A DNA stretch of 64,000 nucleotides from JBOFMT01 sp051658525 (GTDB lineage Bacteria; Bacillota_I; Bacilli_A; Erysipelotrichales; Erysipelotrichaceae), in assembly GCA_051658525.1 (NCBI GenBank), contig JBOFMT010000009.1, forward strand, positions 1 through 64,000, in the 5' to 3' direction. The position numbers and the translations under genes are program-made. Under the pieces are notes generated by a model. The model was not told the DNA's origin, did not search any database, and saw only the letters and a list, made by a program, of their open reading frames with translations. Within the stretch, counting starts at the first letter, position 1. Each line of letters begins with the position of its first letter. Below are positions 7,197 to 16,260 of this stretch, one piece after another.

Positions 7197-9591
7197 AAAT
7201 CGTAGTGAGTTTGTTGGGGAATTTACTGAAAGAATTGAACAAAAATATGGAAGACCCGTTGTAAATTCTCATATAACGGAACGTTATATGATCTTGGGAG
7301 ATATGGTACGTGACTATGCGAGCGTAAACTGGAAACAATCCAAAGCGGCGATTGCAAAATCAGAAGAAAAACAAATGTATTATTTCTCAATGGAATTTTT
7401 AATTGGACGTCTTTTGACGAATAACTTGATGAACTTAGGTATTTATGAAACAGTAAAAGAAGGATTAGAAGATTTAAATTTTGATATCAATGAATTGGAA
7501 AATATGGAGTCAGATGCAGGTTTAGGAAATGGCGGACTTGGTCGTTTGGCTGCATGTTTCTTAGATTCTCTTACATCAACGGGATATGCTGGACATGGAA
7601 ACTGTATTCGTTATCAATACGGTATGTTTAAGCAAAAAATCGAAGATGGAGAACAAGTTGAAGTTCCAGATCAATGGTTAAAACTTGGAAATGTTTGGGA
7701 AGTTCGTAAACCAAAGCATGCTGTGGATGTAAAATTCTGGGGAAGAATTGAAATGCACAAAGATGCAGACAGCGAAAATATCACATTCAAACACGTTGAT
7801 TGTGAGCATGTAACGGCTGTACCTTATGACGTTCCTGTTGTAGGAAGTGGTGTTAAACTTACGAATACATTACGTTTGTGGAGTGCTGAGGCAAGTGAAT
7901 TGATGCCTTCAAATAGCAATTTCGGAGAGTACATTAACGGAATTAATGAAATTTGCCGTAACGTATATCCAGATGACACTACGGAAAGTGGAAAATATTT
8001 AAGATTAAAACAACAATATTTCTTCTTATCTGCTGGGTTACAATCAGTATTAAAAGAACACTTCCGTGTTTACAATACATTTAATAACTTAAGTGATAAA
8101 GTAACGATTCAAATGAATGACACGCATCCAGTATTGGTAATCCCAGAATTGATGCGCATCCTTATGGATGAAAACGGATATACTTGGGATGATGCTTGGG
8201 CAATCGTAGAAAAAACAGTTGCATATACAAACCATACTGTATTACAAGAGGCATTGGAACGTTGGCCAATCGAATTTATTCAACGTCTATTACCAAGAAT
8301 TTACATGATTGTTGAAGAAATCAATCACCGCTTTGAACAAGCGATGCGTGCGAAAAAAGTGGACTACGATGTAATCCGTCGTATGTTACCAATTCGTGAT
8401 GGTCAATTACACATGGCAAATCTTGCAATTGTTGCGAGTTATAAAGTAAATGGGGTTGCAGAACTACATACGAAAATTTTAAAAGAAGAAACATTCAAAG
8501 ATTTCTATCATGAATCACCAGAAAAATTTATCAATAAAACAAATGGGATTACGCACCGTCGTTGGTTGTTGTATTCTAACCCACAATTAAGAACGATGTT
8601 GGATGAAGTAATTGGTACAGAGTACCATGAGCAACCAGATCTATTGAATCGTTTGGTTCCACATATTGATGATGAAGCAATTCAAAATCGTTTCTTAGAT
8701 ATCAAAAAAGAACGTAAAGAAATTCTTGCGAAATACATTCTACAAGAAACTGGAATTGAAGTAGATGTTAACTCAATTTTTGATGTGCAAGCAAAACGTT
8801 TGCATGCTTACAAACGCCAGTTATTGAATGTAATGCATATTATTTATCTATATCAAAGAATGAGTGAAGATCCAACGTACCGTATTCATCCACATACGTT
8901 CATCTTTGCTGCAAAAGCTGCACCTGGTTACTACTTCGCGAAACGCGTTATTAAGTTGATTCATGCAGTAGCGGAAAAAGTGAATAATGATCCAGAAATT
9001 TCAAAATTCATGAAAGTAGTATTTATTCCAAATTATTCTGTATCTATTGCTGAGATTTTAATGAATGCAGCAGATGTATCAGAACAAATCTCTACAGCTG
9101 GTAAAGAGGCAAGTGGAACTGGAAACATGAAATTGATGATGAATGGAGCCATTACATTGGGTACTCTAGATGGAGCTAATGTGGAAATTCATGACTTGGT
9201 AGGCGATGAGTTTGATGAAATCTTCGGACTTCGCGTTGAAGAGGTAAATGAATTGAAAGCGAACGGGTATAACGCTTGGGAATACTATGAAAGAAATCCA
9301 ATCTTACGCCGTGTTGTTGATAGTTTAATTGATGGTAGCTTCGGTGTAAATGATGAATTCCGTCCAGTATATGATGAATTGATGCACCATAATGATGAAT
9401 ATCTATTATTAGCTGATTTCGATGCTTACGTAAAAGCGCAAAGAAGAGTACAAGCTCGTTACGCAGATCGTAAAAATTGGGCACGTTGTATGTTGTACAA
9501 CATCGCAAGATCAGGATTCTTCTCAAGTGACCGTACGATTGAAGAGTACGCGAAAGAAATTTGGGGAATGAATAAAATTACAGTAGAATAA
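7189..9591 (+). CDS. glgP: Glycogen/maltodextrin phosphorylase
   Basis: An 800-residue GT35 phosphorylase that releases glucose-1-phosphate from non-reducing ends of alpha-1,4-glucans. Diagnostic segments include GLGNGGLGRLAACFLDS near residue 110, QMNDTHP, and the pyridoxal-phosphate site EASGTGNMKLMMNGA, with the Schiff-base lysine at about residue 648. Length is standard. The start overlaps the end of glgB by 8 bases and has a GGAGAAG ribosome site inside glgB. The substrate may be storage glycogen or imported maltodextrin; the importer upstream favours at least the latter. Confidence 0.95.
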   Translation: MFKNRSEFVGEFTERIEQKYGRPVVNSHITERYMILGDMVRDYASVNWKQSKAAIAKSEEKQMYYFSMEFLIGRLLTNNLMNLGIYETVKEGLEDLNFDINELENMESDAGLGNGGLGRLAACFLDSLTSTGYAGHGNCIRYQYGMFKQKIEDGEQVEVPDQWLKLGNVWEVRKPKHAVDVKFWGRIEMHKDADSENITFKHVDCEHVTAVPYDVPVVGSGVKLTNTLRLWSAEASELMPSNSNFGEYINGINEICRNVYPDDTTESGKYLRLKQQYFFLSAGLQSVLKEHFRVYNTFNNLSDKVTIQMNDTHPVLVIPELMRILMDENGYTWDDAWAIVEKTVAYTNHTVLQEALERWPIEFIQRLLPRIYMIVEEINHRFEQAMRAKKVDYDVIRRMLPIRDGQLHMANLAIVASYKVNGVAELHTKILKEETFKDFYHESPEKFINKTNGITHRRWLLYSNPQLRTMLDEVIGTEYHEQPDLLNRLVPHIDDEAIQNRFLDIKKERKEILAKYILQETGIEVDVNSIFDVQAKRLHAYKRQLLNVMHIIYLYQRMSEDPTYRIHPHTFIFAAKAAPGYYFAKRVIKLIHAVAEKVNNDPEISKFMKVVFIPNYSVSIAEILMNAADVSEQISTAGKEASGTGNMKLMMNGAITLGTLDGANVEIHDLVGDEFDEIFGLRVEEVNELKANGYNAWEYYERNPILRRVVDSLIDGSFGVNDEFRPVYDELMHHNDEYLLLADFDAYVKAQRRVQARYADRKNWARCMLYNIARSGFFSSDRTIEEYAKEIWGMNKITVE

Positions 9592-9602
9592 TACGGTTGA
9601 AT

Positions 9603-9625
9603 AAGATGGACTCTGTCCATCTTTT
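9603..9625 (+). terminator. Stem-loop between glgP and pulA
   Basis: AAGATGGAC pairs with GTCCATCTT around TCT and is followed by only TTTTC. It may be a partial terminator that lowers transcription of pulA and the genes beyond it relative to glgP. Confidence 0.5.
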
Positions 9626-9658
9626 CGACTAGATAAGAATATAAGTGGGGATAAAACG

Positions 9659-11797
9659 ATGAGAAAGAAAACGAATTTTGAAGCCTATTTGGATGACTTC
9701 CATAAAATCAATGCATATATAAGTACAAGTTTTTACAACGGTAAAAGTGCTGCCTTTTATTTACGCATGCCGAATGGCGAATTGAAGGATTTGAAAATCA
9801 CTTCCCAGATGAATGTAAACGATCAATATGTAAAATACGTGCTAGCGGTTGAACAACCATTAGAGATTTATGAGCAATATGAAATCATTGAAGAGCATGC
9901 CTTATCTACAACGCTTGCATTTGGGTTGATTGTAAAGTCACCAGAATTTGATCGTGATTTCGCATACCTTGGAGATGATTTGGGATGCGAATATCGTAAA
10001 GATCAAACGAGTTTCAAGCTTTGGGCACCAATGGCAAGTCAAGTGTTGTTGCAAATTGAGCAACATGGTAAAATGAGCAATCATCAACTTACTAGAGGAA
10101 ATCAAGGTGTCTATCATATTGCAATTGAAGGTGATTTGGATGAAGCTAGTTATGTTTATTTAGTGAAGGTTAACGGAAAGTGGCGTGAGGTTACAGATCC
10201 ATATAGCGATTCATTAAATGCAAATGGGAAACAGTCTGTTGTAATCAATTGGGAGCGTTGTGATGTTGATTTACACCATGATGCCCTTCCAATCTTTGAA
10301 CAAAAAACAGATGCAGTAATCTATGAAGCTAGCGTTCGTGATTTTTCGTCGATGCTAGAAGGTGTTGAACATGTGGGGAAATACTTAGGTGTGGTTGAAT
10401 CTGGTGTTACATTGGAAGACAAACCAGTGCTTATGGATCACTTATTGAAAATGGGGATCACGCACTTACAACTACAACCAGTTCATGACTTTGCAACAAT
10501 TGATGAATTGAATATTAGTAAATTTTATAATTGGGGCTATGATCCGGTTTCTTACTATACACTCGAGGGAAGCTATAGTTCAAATCCAGAAGATGGTTAT
10601 ACACGAATTTTAGAATTTAAAACGATGGTTTCGAAACTACATCAAAAAGGAATTCGTGTTGTACTAGATTTGGTTTATAACCATTACTATGATTATCGTA
10701 CCAACAGTTTACAATCCATTGTTCCAAATTATTTCTTTCAAATGGATCAAGAAGCAAATCTATCAAATGGCTCGTATTGTGGAAACGATTTTGATTCTTC
10801 TCGTGCTATGGGGAGAAAATATATTGTTGATAGTTGTGTAAACTGGGTAAAAACGTTTGGTATTGATGGTATTCGATTTGATTTAATGGGTATTATGGAC
10901 ATTGAAACAGTTAATTTGTTATTGGAAGAGTGTCGTAAGTTTAAGCCAGATTTTATGGTTTATGGAGAAGGCTGGAATATGCCAACAATGTTAGAACAAC
11001 GAAATCAAGCAACGATGACAAATTATCCATTAATGCCAGAGATTGGTTTCTTCAATGATTTTTATCGTGATCATGTAAAAGGAAGTACATCGGAAGATGA
11101 AGTTTACAAAAAAGGTTATGCGACAGGAGATGCAAGTTTGTTTGAAGCGATGAAAACATCACTTTCAGGTACTTGTTCCTCTGTATTCGGTGAGGTGAAG
11201 TTCTTAAATCCTACACAAAGTGTTAACTATGTAGAGTGTCATGATAATGCAACACTTTGGGACAAAATGCGTGAATGCTGTAAGGAAGAAGTGCGAGAAG
11301 TAAGAATGAAACGCCAAATGTTAGTCAACGGTGTTGTATTGTTGTCTCAAGGGATTCCATTCCTTCATAGTGGGCAAGAGTTTGCTAGAACGAAATACGG
11401 GGTTCACAATTCCTATCGTTCCAATGACCAAATCAACGCTTTAGACTGGGAGCGTTGTATGCGTAACTACGATGTTGTAAGTTATACGGCAGATATGATT
11501 TCAATAAGAAAAAAATACCCATGCTTACGCCTGATTACTAGAGAACAAGTTGAAGAACTTGTTAGCATTCAAGAACTACAACCAGGAGTTGTTCACTATG
11601 CTATCAAAAATACCGATCCATCACTCCAATATAAAGCATTGGAAGTTGTGATTAATACTACACACGATGTTGTGTATCACGATTTTGGTGAATCTGTACA
11701 GATGGTAGCGAATGAAGCGGGATGCTTGCCTATCCGTTTGGGAACAAAGTGCCCTGCCATCAATCCATTAACGATTATTGTTGTGGAGCGTATCTAA
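9659..11797 (+). CDS. pulA: Type I pullulanase (debranching enzyme)
   Basis: A 712-residue GH13_14 enzyme that hydrolyses alpha-1,6 branch points. It has N-terminal beta domains (CBM48-like, around KLWAPMASQVLLQ), the type I pullulanase signature YNWGYDP at about residues 290-296, then region motifs with nucleophile D408 (GIRFDLMG), acid/base E437 (VYGEGWN) and D529 (VECHDNATLWDKM). There is no signal peptide, so it acts in the cytoplasm on limit dextrins left by GlgP. Its stop overlaps the next start as TAATG. Confidence 0.93.
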   Translation: MRKKTNFEAYLDDFHKINAYISTSFYNGKSAAFYLRMPNGELKDLKITSQMNVNDQYVKYVLAVEQPLEIYEQYEIIEEHALSTTLAFGLIVKSPEFDRDFAYLGDDLGCEYRKDQTSFKLWAPMASQVLLQIEQHGKMSNHQLTRGNQGVYHIAIEGDLDEASYVYLVKVNGKWREVTDPYSDSLNANGKQSVVINWERCDVDLHHDALPIFEQKTDAVIYEASVRDFSSMLEGVEHVGKYLGVVESGVTLEDKPVLMDHLLKMGITHLQLQPVHDFATIDELNISKFYNWGYDPVSYYTLEGSYSSNPEDGYTRILEFKTMVSKLHQKGIRVVLDLVYNHYYDYRTNSLQSIVPNYFFQMDQEANLSNGSYCGNDFDSSRAMGRKYIVDSCVNWVKTFGIDGIRFDLMGIMDIETVNLLLEECRKFKPDFMVYGEGWNMPTMLEQRNQATMTNYPLMPEIGFFNDFYRDHVKGSTSEDEVYKKGYATGDASLFEAMKTSLSGTCSSVFGEVKFLNPTQSVNYVECHDNATLWDKMRECCKEEVREVRMKRQMLVNGVVLLSQGIPFLHSGQEFARTKYGVHNSYRSNDQINALDWERCMRNYDVVSYTADMISIRKKYPCLRLITREQVEELVSIQELQPGVVHYAIKNTDPSLQYKALEVVINTTHDVVYHDFGESVQMVANEAGCLPIRLGTKCPAINPLTIIVVERI

Positions 11798-12390
11798 TGG
11801 ACGGTAAAAAAAAGAGTGCGAATACACTCGTAAAGTACTTCCATTTTATCATTCATGATGAAAGTACCATTTTCGATTTAGAACAAGCATTGTCGGGCAT
11901 TCACAATCAACCAATTGTGATGCAGGCGCTTGATAATAAAATGGGCTACTTTCAGTTGTGTGGTGATGATATAGAGGATATGGCCAATGCACTTCCATTG
12001 GCACTATATGATATGAATGTATCTTCTACGTTTTTAATCAGCCATGAAACGGATCGCCTAACATACTATTCCTTATTGAATTGTATTCAATTCGGAATGA
12101 ATCGAGTACATCACCTATCAGATGTTTTGATGATGATGTTATTCAAAGGTGATATTCGTACAAGGAATATATTAACGGAGTATTTCTATCATGTGGATCG
12201 CGAATTAATCCATACGGCAAATGAATTTTTAAAGTCTGGTTTGAATGCGAATAAGGCATCTGCAAAATTGTATTTGCATCGTAATACCTTAAGTTATCGA
12301 TTACAGAAATTTATACAGTCTACGAACCTTGATATTCGAGACTATTATAATGCTCAAGTATTGTATATCTATTTAATTTCAACAAAATAG
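11797..12390 (+). CDS. Small PucR-type helix-turn-helix regulator
   Basis: A 198-residue protein starting at the ATG that overlaps the pulA stop; an upstream in-frame ATG (11722) lies inside pulA and lacks a ribosome site. The last ~55 residues match the PucR/CdaR C-terminal HTH (HTH_30), seen in NKASAKLYLHRNTLSYRL followed by LQKF. The N-terminal ~140 residues are not a domain I recognise. PucR-type proteins usually control nearby catabolic genes, so it is likely a regulator of this maltodextrin locus. Encoding it inside the operon behind pulA suggests feedback. Effector unknown. Confidence 0.72.
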   Translation: MDGKKKSANTLVKYFHFIIHDESTIFDLEQALSGIHNQPIVMQALDNKMGYFQLCGDDIEDMANALPLALYDMNVSSTFLISHETDRLTYYSLLNCIQFGMNRVHHLSDVLMMMLFKGDIRTRNILTEYFYHVDRELIHTANEFLKSGLNANKASAKLYLHRNTLSYRLQKFIQSTNLDIRDYYNAQVLYIYLISTK

Positions 12391-12402
12391 GAGGTAGGTA
12401 AG

Positions 12403-13671
12403 ATGAGGGATACCGTTATTTATCAAGTATTTACAAGAAATCACAAAGGTGGTACTTTGTTGGATGTGGCGAATGATTTACCTCGTATCAAAGCACTAGG
12501 TGCAGATGTGGTATATTTGATGCCGATTCATCCAGTAGGGGAAAAAGCAAGAAAAGGGGGCGTGGGTAGTCCTTATGCCATTCGCGATTACTATGCAATT
12601 GATACCGCATTAGGTACAATGGCGGACTTTGAACAATTGATTTCACAGGCGCATACGCTTGGATTAAAGGTGATGATGGATATTGTAATCAATCATAGTG
12701 CTCCAGATCATCCATTTACACTTACACATCCTGAGTATTATTTTAAAAATGCCGAAGGAAACTTTGCAAATCAAGTAGGTGATTGGAGTGATATCATAGA
12801 TTTTGATTATCAAAATCAAGCATTGCGTGATGAAATGATTACGATGTTGAGCTATTGGGCCGATAAAGGTGTCGATGGATATCGATGTGATGTAGCAAGT
12901 TTTCTGCCACTTGATTTTTGGAAGGAAGCGAAAGCTACAATCAATGGAAAACATCCAGGTTTTATTTGGTTAGCTGAAAGTATTCACCGCGATTTTGTAA
13001 AGTATCGCCGTGATCAAAATACAATAGCACTTTCGGATAGTGAGTTATATCAAGTTTTTGATATTTGTTATGATTATGATATCAACCACGCATATGTTGA
13101 TGTATTTAAGGCGGATGAAAATTTACTTGCATTTACGAAGGAATTACAACTTCAGGAAACTATTTACCCGGTAAACTACAATAAGCTGCGTTTTCTTGAA
13201 AATCATGATCAACCACGGATTCATGCTTTAACTAAATGTAATAACAATAAAACACTGCAATGGCTAGCATATGCTTACCTTACAAAGGGAACAACGTTCT
13301 TATACGCAGGGCAAGAAGTGTGGGCTACGCATACACCTAGCTTGTTTGATGCGGATGAAATATCGTTTACTCCGAAAGTATACGATTTAGAACCGAAGCT
13401 ACAACTGTTGAAACAACTGAAATGTGATATCGCTGGCCTTGGTGCTTGTGAGTATCAAATTGCGCAAGATTGTATGTGGATACAGGTTTCCTATCGACAT
13501 AAAACAGTTTGGTATGACGGGATTTTCAATGTCTTATTGCAAAATGGGGTTGCACCGACTACGATGCCTGATGGGGAGTATATAAACCTATGGGATCAAA
13601 GCAATGTCGTTGTTCAAGACGGCACCATTGCGCTATCGCAAAATCCAATCATTATTAAAAAAGTACATTAA
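12403..13671 (+). CDS. GH13 alpha-glucosidase/alpha-amylase-type hydrolase, cytoplasmic
   Basis: A short, 422-residue GH13 enzyme consisting mainly of the (beta/alpha)8 barrel and a small C-terminal domain. All four GH13 regions are intact: DIVINH (region I), nucleophile D163 in GYRCDVAS, acid/base E192 in WLAES, and D269 in ENHDQPR. There is no N-terminal starch-binding domain and no signal peptide. It probably trims short maltodextrins inside the cell; whether it is a hydrolase or a glucanotransferase cannot be told from sequence. An AGGAGG follows the regulator gene by a few bases, so it is the last gene of the operon. Confidence 0.85.
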   Translation: MRDTVIYQVFTRNHKGGTLLDVANDLPRIKALGADVVYLMPIHPVGEKARKGGVGSPYAIRDYYAIDTALGTMADFEQLISQAHTLGLKVMMDIVINHSAPDHPFTLTHPEYYFKNAEGNFANQVGDWSDIIDFDYQNQALRDEMITMLSYWADKGVDGYRCDVASFLPLDFWKEAKATINGKHPGFIWLAESIHRDFVKYRRDQNTIALSDSELYQVFDICYDYDINHAYVDVFKADENLLAFTKELQLQETIYPVNYNKLRFLENHDQPRIHALTKCNNNKTLQWLAYAYLTKGTTFLYAGQEVWATHTPSLFDADEISFTPKVYDLEPKLQLLKQLKCDIAGLGACEYQIAQDCMWIQVSYRHKTVWYDGIFNVLLQNGVAPTTMPDGEYINLWDQSNVVVQDGTIALSQNPIIIKKVH

Positions 13672-13687
13672 ATATGTATCATAGCAA

Positions 13688-13718
13688 AGCCAGCACGAAA
13701 ACTTCGTGCTTGCTTTTT
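13688..13718 (+). terminator. Terminator at the end of the forward glucan operon
   Basis: AGC-C-AGCACGAA pairs with TTCGTGCT-T-GCT (one C/T mismatch) around AAC, followed by a short T run. Confidence 0.75.
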
Positions 13719-13727
13719 ATCATGATT

Positions 13728-13754
13728 AAAAAAAAGATTGCAAAAGCAATCTTT
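13728..13754 (-). terminator. Terminator of the convergent GH13 gene
   Basis: Read on the minus strand, AAAGATTGC and GCAATCTTT form a 9-bp stem with a 4-base loop, followed by a run of eight T. The stem overlaps the stop codon of the minus-strand gene. Confidence 0.8.
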
Positions 13755-15849
13755 ATAGGATTTCTAGTATTTTAACTTCTCCCGGTTGGAAGTCTAATGT
13801 TAGAGTAAATCCAAAATCAAAGTAGATGTCGTAAACTGCATCTAAATTTGAAGAAGAAGCAATTTGGCGAATCTTGCGATTGAAGAAATAGGATTCAGGA
13901 AGTTGATTGAAGTGAACGCTATGCGTTTTCCAATTATAGACATCGGTGTTTGCTATTACAACAAGCGTTGATTTTTTATTCCCATATGCAAATCCGGCTG
14001 CCATATCCCAAGGGCTATTGAAGCTGAGCGGGAATGTGTATTTTGATTGCAGCATAACATCGAGATAACGTTGACGAATTGCACTAAATTTTGAAATTAG
14101 TGAAATCATCTCGTGTCTACGTGGGTGAGTGTAGTGAAGTGCATATTTATCAAATAACGCAAGCTTTCCATAGAATGGATCATGCTCTGGTAACATAAAC
14201 GCTTCATTTTCACGGCAATCCAAACCTGTATTCATCGGTTGTGTTTCAAATACTTCTTGTCCACAGTTGATAAATGGAATGGTATTTGGAGTAAACATAT
14301 TGAATGAAGTAACTAGTTTAGATAGTGTCTCACCACCATCACGTGCTGCAAGACGCGGCGTATCGTGCGTTTCTCCTACAGCGAACATAGGAATAACAGT
14401 TTCACTTGTTGAGTATACGAAGGAATTGAATTTACCCTCGTAAACACGAGGTAATCGAGTAAAACCATCACCAATGATACAGTTATACCCTTTCTCAGCG
14501 GAAACAGTAGCGTTTTCTGCATCCAATTCTTCCGCGATAAACGTAAAGTTAGGATCGATTGTGCGTGCATTTTCAATAATGCGTGCTACAAGTTCATCTG
14601 GAAGTGCATGTCCCATGTCAATGCGAGCACCGTCAATTCCAAATTCACGTTGGAAATGTGGAACAATATCCGATAGAATATCCCAAAGTGGTTCATTTTT
14701 TACAGCTCCAGGATTTAAACTTGATTTTGCTACATCGAATAGAATGTATGGTGCTAAGTTTTGGATGTTTTCCAAGTATGGCTGTGCATTGATTGGGTTA
14801 TCCATATACATACGGAAATATGTCACATCACTCCAAGCTGGTTGAGGGTCGTTGATGCAATCAGAAAATGCAGGTGCGATTGTAATATCATAGTGCTTTT
14901 GTACAACATCTAAGATTTCTAGCGTATTTGTTTCACTGTTATATTCGTCCACTACAGCTTGCCATTTATTAGGGTCCAATGTTTTTGGATCATGACTAAA
15001 CTTTTTGATGTGGGTTAATACTTCAGGTGCATTGTAGATTGCGTCTACATATTCCGGTTTGGCTGCCAGTCCACTGCCAAGGTTTGGAACCTGTGGTGAT
15101 TTATAGTTTGCCATTTCGTGTTTTGGAATCCAATAGAACCACTCAGGATTAGAAAGAATCAAATCAGAATTGACGGAGTTAGTTCTAGGAATGATATCGA
15201 TGATAACTTTCATATCTAAAATATGACAAGCTTCAACAAATGCTTTGAATTCTTCTTCTACACTTAGTTCGTCCCCTACGAGTGGGTCGTGTAAATTTTC
15301 ATCCAGTTTATTGAAGTTTGAAACACCATAAGGGGAACCGAGTTCTCCTTTTTTATCTTTTAATGAAAACTTAGAAATTGGCAGCATGTACACGACATCG
15401 ATTCCCATATGTTTCAGCATTGGAAGAATCGCCATCGTTTTTAAGAACGTACCCGTTTCTTTTAAGTGATAAATATTACTAGCTTCTAATTCTTGGCTGC
15501 GATCGCTGTCCCATGATCCGCTTGTACGAATCATTGTTGAGTAGATGGTGCTTTTTTTGATCCAATCCCCCGGTTGGTGACCTTTGGTAATTCTTGTTTT
15601 ATGTGCAATATGATATGGTTTTAAATAATCCATTTTTTTATTTGCTTGAATCAAGAAATATTCTGAAATAAGTTGTTCGAAAAAAGAATACGGATTTACA
15701 ATGGTTTCCCCGTTCGCCAATTGTCGCTTTTCTTCTCCTTGATATCCAAATGTATCCCACACATCAGGAATGGAGTAGTTGAAGACCGTATTCTTGCATG
15801 CTTTTTGATTTTTTTTCAATGCTCTTACGATTTTTTTTAAATTTTGCAT
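13753..15849 (-). CDS. Atypical GH13 alpha-amylase-family enzyme
   Basis: A 698-residue protein with a recognisable GH13 barrel but unusual layout. Nucleophile D411 (GARIDMGH), acid/base E440 (FIAEEL) and stabiliser D496 (GETHDTPR) are all present, so it is probably active. Region I is DIIPRTNS (D218 onward) instead of the usual DxVxNH, and about 190 residues separate region I from the nucleophile, implying a large insertion rich in Trp/Asn/Pro (residues ~235-400). In length and layout it recalls GlgE-related enzymes more than amylases, but I cannot assign the specificity. No signal peptide. It has its own promoter and shares an operator-like site with malE. An AGGAGG-like ribosome site precedes the ATG. 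Confidence 0.78.
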   Translation of the reverse strand: MQNLKKIVRALKKNQKACKNTVFNYSIPDVWDTFGYQGEEKRQLANGETIVNPYSFFEQLISEYFLIQANKKMDYLKPYHIAHKTRITKGHQPGDWIKKSTIYSTMIRTSGSWDSDRSQELEASNIYHLKETGTFLKTMAILPMLKHMGIDVVYMLPISKFSLKDKKGELGSPYGVSNFNKLDENLHDPLVGDELSVEEEFKAFVEACHILDMKVIIDIIPRTNSVNSDLILSNPEWFYWIPKHEMANYKSPQVPNLGSGLAAKPEYVDAIYNAPEVLTHIKKFSHDPKTLDPNKWQAVVDEYNSETNTLEILDVVQKHYDITIAPAFSDCINDPQPAWSDVTYFRMYMDNPINAQPYLENIQNLAPYILFDVAKSSLNPGAVKNEPLWDILSDIVPHFQREFGIDGARIDMGHALPDELVARIIENARTIDPNFTFIAEELDAENATVSAEKGYNCIIGDGFTRLPRVYEGKFNSFVYSTSETVIPMFAVGETHDTPRLAARDGGETLSKLVTSFNMFTPNTIPFINCGQEVFETQPMNTGLDCRENEAFMLPEHDPFYGKLALFDKYALHYTHPRRHEMISLISKFSAIRQRYLDVMLQSKYTFPLSFNSPWDMAAGFAYGNKKSTLVVIANTDVYNWKTHSVHFNQLPESYFFNRKIRQIASSSNLDAVYDIYFDFGFTLTLDFQPGEVKILEIL

Positions 15850-15887
15850 GTATAACCTCCACGATATATAATTTTATCCACAAAATA

Positions 15888-15915
15888 ATTATAACATCTA
15901 TAAAAAAACAAGCAA
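15888..15915 (-). promoter_or_regulatory. Promoter of the convergent GH13 gene
   Basis: On the minus strand TTGCTT (15910-15915) and TATAAT (15888-15893) are separated by 16 bases, about 40 bases ahead of the start codon. Confidence 0.55.
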
Positions 15916-15923
15916 CGAAAACT

Positions 15924-15939
15924 TTGAAACGGGTTACAA
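15924..15939. promoter_or_regulatory. LacI/CcpA-type operator candidate, matching the malE site
   Basis: TTGAAACGGGTTACAA is a near-palindrome of 16 bases, 13 of them identical to the malE spacer site at 2184-2199. It lies about nine bases beyond the -35 box of the minus-strand GH13 gene. The remainder of the 411-base gap (15850-16260) holds A/T-rich sequence, then the str promoter and leader. Confidence 0.5.
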
Positions 15940-16137
15940 TTTGTGTCTTTTATACAAAAATGTAAAAAATGGACAAAAAATATAGACTTTTCAAATTTTG
16001 TTTAATTAAATTCGCTAGATTGATCGATGTCAATTAATAATAATTGGATATTTACTGAAATCATCTATTTATACCCAGGAAAAACCGGTTAGGAAAGGGG
16101 GAGTGCAGAAAAAAAGAAAAAGTTATTGCCAATAGGA

Positions 16138-16166
16138 TTGACAACTGCATTGAAAAAGGATAGAAT
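16138..16166 (+). promoter_or_regulatory. Strong promoter of the str operon
   Basis: TTGACA (16138-16143), 17-base spacer, TAGAAT (16161-16166). Transcription should start near 16173, just before the foldable leader. Confidence 0.85.
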
Positions 16167-16178
16167 AATTAAGCATAT

Positions 16179-16245
16179 GTAACTACGTCCATTTGATGGG
16201 CGAAAATTTATGTAAATTAATGGCACACCCGAAAAAGTGTGTTAC
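16179..16245 (+). promoter_or_regulatory. Candidate structured mRNA leader of rpsL
   Basis: GTAAC (16179-16183) can pair with GTTAC (16241-16245), enclosing three hairpins: CGTCC/GGGCG (16186-16202), AATTTA/TAAATT (16205-16218) and CACAC/GTGTG (16224-16241). The ribosome site follows at once. It is a plausible autoregulatory target of S12 or S7; this is inference from pairing alone. Confidence 0.4.
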
Positions 16246-16260
16246 TGAAAGGAGGACATT

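Noticed and set aside
6802..7338. 178-codon minus-strand frame
   Set aside because: It lies antisense across the well-supported glgB-glgP junction, with no ribosome site or recognisable domain.
11722..11796. Longer N terminus of the PucR-type regulator
   Set aside because: It lies within pulA in another frame; the TAATG overlap start at 11797 is the usual coupled arrangement.
13672..13752. Repeated hairpins as a CRISPR or mobile-element end
   Set aside because: They are two ordinary convergent terminators with different sequences.
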